From CAZNUP01 sp964609775 (GTDB lineage Bacteria > Patescibacteriota > Microgenomatia > JAMCZE01), in contig CAZSSJ010000029.1 in the NCBI GenBank assembly GCA_964609775.1, positions 1 through 8,409 of the forward strand: a stretch of DNA of 8,409 nucleotides, given 5' to 3'. A program made the position numbers and the translations under genes. Shown one piece after another: positions 5,294 through 8,409 of this stretch (its first letter is position 1; each line of letters starts with the position of its first letter). The notes under the pieces were generated by a model. The model was given only the letters and a program-made list of their open reading frames with translations, had not been told where the DNA came from and made no database searches.

Positions 5294-6341
5294 CATTCCC
5301 CACCTGGCCAATAAGACCGTAGATCGGAGCAATAATTGCCAGCATCATCGCGCCAACGGCAATGCCCACAAAGACCAGCATGATCGGCTCCAGAAGGACC
5401 GTGAGCGTTTTCAGCGTCTCCGTCACCTGGTAGTCCAAAAACTCGGAAATATCATACAACGCCTTAGGCAGCGATCCGCTCTTTTCCCCCACGTCAATGA
5501 GTTTGATGACAATTGCCGGAATTTCTTTTTTGCTTCCCCGAAGCCCTTCCGAAAATTTTCGGCCCGTGATCACCATTTGCCGGCAATTTTCAATCAAATC
5601 CCGGGTTTTTCTCCGCATCACCACGTCCTTGGAAAGTTCCAGTGCCGTCCCAATGGGAATCCCGGCGGTCAAGAGAAGATACAGATTTCGGGAAAAGCGC
5701 GTCAGGTCAATTTCTTTAATCAACCTTGACACCAGCGGCAGCTTGAAAATAATTGGCAAAATCAAACCCCTTTGCTGTTTAAAGAGATAGATAACAAGCC
5801 CCATCGTCAGAAAAATTCCTCCTAAAACCGGCAGCGGGTTTTTGGTCAGGGTATTGGAAAGAAAAATGAGCACGCGGGTCGGCAGCGGCAGCTGCATATT
5901 TAATCGCGAGAAGACTTGAGAAATCTTTGGAATGACCACGACCAGAATGATCGTCAACACCCCAAAAAAGACGGTCACAATGAGCATCGGATAGACCATC
6001 GCCGATTTGATTTTTCCCGCAAACTCCATCTCCTTCTTAATGCTTTTCGCTAAATCGGCAAGCGCTGTCTCGAGCGTCCCGGCTTCTTCCGAGGCTTTAA
6101 TGACACTCACCGTCACCTTGTCAAACGTCCGGGGAAACTTGGCCAGCGTCGTGTAGACGTGATTTCCCGCCGTCAGGTCATCTTTCATCACCTCCAGAAA
6201 CTTTTTTGTGTTTCCCGTTGCGTCTTCACGGATGGATTCCACTGCTTCGAAAAGAGGAATGCCGGCCGACAGCATCGTGTTCAAATTTCCGATAATGCCC
6301 AGTTTTTCTTGCCCGGAAAGGGAAATATTTTCAATTTTCAT
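5286..6341 (-). CDS. pilC: Type IV pilus inner-membrane platform protein PilC (GspF family)
   Basis: A 351-residue GspF/PilC-family platform protein, the inner-membrane base on which PilB drives pilin assembly. It has two repeated cytoplasmic T2SSF domains: residues about 9-130 (LSAGIPLFEAVESI, ASEEAGTLETAL) and about 212-336 (LLTAGIPIGTALEL, VGEKSGSLPKAL). Membrane segments lie near 117-139, 169-187 and 317-344. It is shorter than the usual 400 or so residues: the N-terminal extension before the first domain is missing, and the protein begins almost directly at that domain. Its ATG overlaps the pilB stop as ATGA, so translation is coupled and the stoichiometry probably linked. The 3' end overlaps the receiver gene on the other strand by eight bases. 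The related secretion platform GspF is the alternative; I favour the pilus because no other type II secretion gene is seen. Confidence 0.93.
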   Translation of the reverse strand: MKIENISLSGQEKLGIIGNLNTMLSAGIPLFEAVESIREDATGNTKKFLEVMKDDLTAGNHVYTTLAKFPRTFDKVTVSVIKASEEAGTLETALADLAKSIKKEMEFAGKIKSAMVYPMLIVTVFFGVLTIILVVVIPKISQVFSRLNMQLPLPTRVLIFLSNTLTKNPLPVLGGIFLTMGLVIYLFKQQRGLILPIIFKLPLVSRLIKEIDLTRFSRNLYLLLTAGIPIGTALELSKDVVMRRKTRDLIENCRQMVITGRKFSEGLRGSKKEIPAIVIKLIDVGEKSGSLPKALYDISEFLDYQVTETLKTLTVLLEPIMLVFVGIAVGAMMLAIIAPIYGLIGQVGNVR

Positions 6342-8029
6342 ATGAATTCTGTCTTTGTCACTCTTAAGATCTCCTCAACGCTGGTTATTCCCTTCGCCAC
6401 TTTCATGAGGCCATCATCAAGCATCGTCGTCATGCCTTCAGAAATTGCCGCTTGCGAAATTAAGTCCGCATCCGCTTTCGCGGAAATTAACTCCCGAATC
6501 TTTTTCGTCACCTCTAAAACTTCATAGATTCCGATGCGCCCGATATACCCGCTGTTGTGACACGCCTTGCAACCCTTTCCCTGATAGACACGGATTTCCT
6601 TATTGGCCCCGACCGGAATGAAATGTTCCTGGACAATATTCAGCGAAAACTTTTTTGCCAGATCATCCGCATTCACCGTGAGGGACAGTCGGCAGAAGTT
6701 GCAAATTTTTCGCACCAGTCGTTGGGCAATGATGACGTTCACTGTTGAGGCGACAAGAAACGGCTCAACTTTCATGTCCGTCAGCCTCGGGATTGCTGTG
6801 GCCGCGTCATTGGTGTGCAGCGTTGAAAAAACCAAGTGTCCGGTCAAAGCGGCATTGACGGCAATGTCCGCTGTCTCGCTGTCCCGAATTTCGCCGACAA
6901 AGATGATATTCGGATCCTGACGCAAAATGGAGCGCAGTCCGTTGGCAAAGGTCAAATTCGTCTTGGCGTTCACCTGGACTTGGTTTGCTCCAATGATCCG
7001 ATATTCCACTGGATCTTCAATCGTCGTCAAGTTTTTCTCCCGTTGGTTGAGAATCTTTAAAATGGCGTAGATCGTCGTCGTTTTCCCCGCCCCCGTTGGC
7101 CCGGTTGACAGAACCATGCCAAACGACCGGTTGAACGCATCCGTTGTTATTTTTAAATCTCTCTCACTCATCCCCAGGTCTGACAGGGTGTATTGCCGCG
7201 ATTTCGACGACAATAATCTCAGAACTGCTTTCTCTCCCTCAACAATCGGCAGAATGGAAATCCGGATGTCCAAATTTTCCTCCGGCAGCTCAATTCGCAG
7301 CTTTCCGTCCTGGGCCGACAGGTGTTCATCAGTTCGCAAATTGGACATCACTTTGATCCTCGTGATCACCCGATCGTGCAGTTTCTTCGGCATTCTGGCG
7401 ATGTCCTGGAGCATACCGTCGATCCGGAAGCGCACCAGCGAAGTTTCCTCTTCCGGTTCAATGTGAATGTCTGAGGCTCGGTCGTCATAGGCTTCCATAA
7501 TGAGCGTGTCGACAATCTTCACAATCGGCGCATCCCCTAAATAATCCGCCTGGACGCTTCCCCCCTCTTTCAGAAGTTGGGTGAGCGTTTTTTGCAGATC
7601 GCGTTTATAGCTCTGAAGAATGTTTTCGATGTCTCGCTCAGTGGCGAAATAAATCTTCACTTTTTGCTGGACCTTTTTGCCCAAAAGCTCCGCCACTTCC
7701 GCCTTTGTCGGATCAGCCATCGCCAAATGAAGAAATTCTTTATCTCGCCCAAAGGCCACAATTTTCTGCTCCCTCGCCAGCCTTTCCGGGATAATGGCTA
7801 ACACCTCTTCGGGGATGAATGTTTTCGACAGTTCTACAAAGGCTGTTTTAAGCTCTCGGGCCACAACCTCGCCGATCTTCTCATCATTGGCCGGATCCTT
7901 GGAAGCGATCGCCTCGTACAGGCTTATTCCTGAATTTCGCGCCGTTTCCAGAGCTTCCCGAAGCGTCTTTTCATCAATAATCTTATTTGTCAAAAGCAGT
8001 TCCTTAAGTTTGTCATCAGGCAGGGTCAT
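6338..8029 (-). CDS. pilB: Type IV pilus assembly ATPase PilB
   Basis: A 563-residue GspE/PilB-type hexameric ATPase that powers pilus extension at the cytoplasmic side of the membrane. An N-terminal MshEN-like region (about 5-140) precedes the ATPase core. The core shows Walker A GPTGAGKT (310-317), the Asp box TIEDPVEY (336-343), the Walker B region VGEIRD (378-383) and the His box TGHLVFSTLHTNDA (396-409). Two CxxC pairs (C443/C446 and C487/C490) form the zinc-binding site typical of PilB/GspE and absent from the retraction ATPase PilT. I start at the ATG at 8029, not an in-frame TTG at 8074: the ATG lies exactly where a promoter 6 bases upstream would begin transcription, and the extra 15 residues resemble no family sequence. 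It is the first gene of a pilB-pilC operon with an ATGA overlap. All catalytic motifs are intact. Confidence 0.95.
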   Translation of the reverse strand: MTLPDDKLKELLLTNKIIDEKTLREALETARNSGISLYEAIASKDPANDEKIGEVVARELKTAFVELSKTFIPEEVLAIIPERLAREQKIVAFGRDKEFLHLAMADPTKAEVAELLGKKVQQKVKIYFATERDIENILQSYKRDLQKTLTQLLKEGGSVQADYLGDAPIVKIVDTLIMEAYDDRASDIHIEPEEETSLVRFRIDGMLQDIARMPKKLHDRVITRIKVMSNLRTDEHLSAQDGKLRIELPEENLDIRISILPIVEGEKAVLRLLSSKSRQYTLSDLGMSERDLKITTDAFNRSFGMVLSTGPTGAGKTTTIYAILKILNQREKNLTTIEDPVEYRIIGANQVQVNAKTNLTFANGLRSILRQDPNIIFVGEIRDSETADIAVNAALTGHLVFSTLHTNDAATAIPRLTDMKVEPFLVASTVNVIIAQRLVRKICNFCRLSLTVNADDLAKKFSLNIVQEHFIPVGANKEIRVYQGKGCKACHNSGYIGRIGIYEVLEVTKKIRELISAKADADLISQAAISEGMTTMLDDGLMKVAKGITSVEEILRVTKTEFI

Positions 8030-8035
8030 AACAGA

Positions 8036-8065
8036 ATAATACAATGAGCAATAAGCAATTATCAA
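8036..8065 (-). promoter_or_regulatory. pilB promoter, leaderless layout
   Basis: Read on the minus strand, TTGATA (8065-8060), an 18-base spacer and TATTAT (8041-8036) are followed by six bases and the pilB ATG. The expected start site, seven bases after the -10 box, is the A of the ATG at 8029. No Shine-Dalgarno sequence precedes the ATG. The promoter is divergent from the tRNA promoter in the same 76-base gap. Confidence 0.6.
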
Positions 8066-8088
8066 TGATCTCAAGGGATAAATTGGGG

Positions 8089-8094
8089 TATAAT
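8089..8094 (+). promoter_or_regulatory. -10 box of the tRNA cluster
   Basis: A perfect TATAAT lies 11 bases before the first tRNA, placing transcription start near 8101. The region 17-18 bases upstream has no good -35 match, so only the -10 element is supported. Confidence 0.55.
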
Positions 8095-8105
8095 ATTAAG
8101 CGAAC

Positions 8106-8182
8106 GCGCCCGTAGCTCAATGGATTAGAGCAATAGCTTGCGGAGCTATAGGCTGTGGGTCCGACTCCCGCCGGGCGCGCCA
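8106..8182 (+). tRNA. tRNA-Arg (anticodon GCG), CCA encoded
   Basis: A full cloverleaf can be drawn. The acceptor stem is GCGCCCG (8106-8112) with CGGGCGC (8172-8178), all seven pairs standard. The D stem is GCTC/GAGC. The anticodon stem is ATAGC/GCTAT around loop TTGCGGA, giving anticodon GCG at 8140-8142, which reads CGC. The T stem is GTGGG/CCCGC with one T-G pair. The D loop AATGGATTA has A at position 20, an arginine identity element. The discriminator is G at 8179 and CCA is encoded (8180-8182). The T loop is TCCGACT, with C instead of the near-universal T at position 55. Most bacteria read CGC with an inosine-modified ACG tRNA, so the GCG anticodon is also less usual. Confidence 0.88.
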
Positions 8183-8197
8183 AGCAGTAACTCCTGA

Positions 8198-8279
8198 GGA
8201 GGATTGGCCGAACGGCAAGGCGATAGTTTCGAAAACTATTGGGGGCAACTCCTAAGAGGTTCGACTCCTCTATCCTCCG
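8198..8279 (+). tRNA. tRNA-Ser (anticodon CGA), CCA not encoded
   Basis: A class II tRNA. The acceptor stem is GGAGGAT (8198-8204) with ATCCTCC (8272-8278). The D stem is GCC/GGC. The anticodon stem is ATAGT/ACTAT around TTCGAAA, giving anticodon CGA (8230-8232), which reads UCG. A 15-base variable arm (8240-8254) can pair GGGG with CTCC, as expected for serine. The T stem is AGAGG/CCTCT with a normal TTCGACT loop. The discriminator is G at 8279, followed by CAAA, so the CCA end must be added by the tRNA nucleotidyltransferase, unlike its two neighbours. Confidence 0.92.
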
Positions 8280-8285
8280 CAAATT

Positions 8286-8360
8286 GCCTTTGTAGCTCAA
8301 CGGACAGAGTACGACCCTCCGAAGGTTGTGATGCCAGTTCGATTCTGGCCAAAGGCACCA
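8286..8360 (+). tRNA. tRNA-Arg (anticodon CCG), CCA encoded
   Basis: The acceptor stem is GCCTTTG (8286-8292) with CAAAGGC (8350-8356). The D stem is GCTC/GAGT with one wobble. The anticodon stem is CGACC/GGTTG around CTCCGAA, giving anticodon CCG (8319-8321), which reads CGG. The T stem is GCCAG/CTGGC with a normal TTCGATT loop. A at D-loop position 20 supports arginine. The discriminator is A at 8357, followed by an encoded CCA. It begins six bases after the serine tRNA and is probably cotranscribed with it. Confidence 0.92.
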
Positions 8361-8409
8361 ATATCAAACTTTCCGATTTTTGCCCGACCGATTCGGCCGC
8401 GCGAAGCGC

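Noticed and set aside
8016..8300. Minus-strand open frame of 94 codons over the pilB start and tRNAs
   Set aside because: It runs antisense through two complete tRNA genes and the pilB promoter, so it is not a gene.
8399..8409. Small GCGC-GAA-GCGC dyad at the window end
   Set aside because: Only four pairs, cut off by the window edge and with no T run, so neither a terminator nor another element can be supported.
1..8409. CRISPR array, insertion sequence or phage genes
   Set aside because: No regularly spaced repeats, transposase, integrase or terminal inverted repeats were found; the only sizeable direct repeat is the 54-base pair described above.

Overview
The window most likely comes from a member of the Candidate Phyla Radiation (Patescibacteria). 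This is an inference, based on compact gene packing, a minimal type IV pilus pair (pilB, pilC), stand-alone CheY-like receiver proteins, a very large secreted Cys-rich protein with a short conserved-looking C-terminal motif, and several genes that appear to be transcribed without a leader. No 16S or ribosomal marker is present, so the placement is not certain.

Layout. Positions 1-494 hold an unrecognised plus-strand coding relic that appears broken by a one-base frameshift. Positions 570-2972 encode an 800-residue secreted, cysteine-rich, multi-domain surface protein: signal peptide, Cys-rich N-terminal part, CARDB-like domain, FN3-like domain, Cys cluster and beta-rich C-terminal region. A small GlcG/HbpS-like protein follows at 3013-3417, then an AbrB-type antitoxin and PIN-domain toxin pair (3619-4341) behind a perfect-consensus promoter. 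Directly after the toxin lies a second, degenerate copy of the last 54 bases of the large surface-protein gene, which marks a rearrangement. Two tandem single-domain response regulators come next (4473-5293). They converge, with an 8-base overlap, on the minus-strand operon pilB-pilC (8029 down to 5286). Three tRNA genes, Arg(GCG), Ser(CGA) and Arg(CCG), lie at 8106-8360 on the plus strand, divergent from pilB. The last 49 bases hold nothing I can call.

How the genes may work together. PilB (assembly ATPase) and PilC (inner-membrane platform) form the core of a type IV pilus machine. The two adjacent receivers lack output domains, which fits control of such a machine by protein-protein contact, as PilG/PilH do elsewhere, but no kinase is visible here. 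The large secreted protein could be a surface or pilus-associated adhesin; that link rests only on proximity and domain content. The toxin-antitoxin pair and the GlcG-like gene sit between the two copies of the surface-protein 3' end and look like an accessory insertion.

The strongest observations are the duplicated 3' end, a repeated leaderless promoter layout (-10 box 6-7 bases from the start codon) at three genes, a six-codon relic of a third response regulator, and a tRNA-Arg with C at the normally invariant T55 position.
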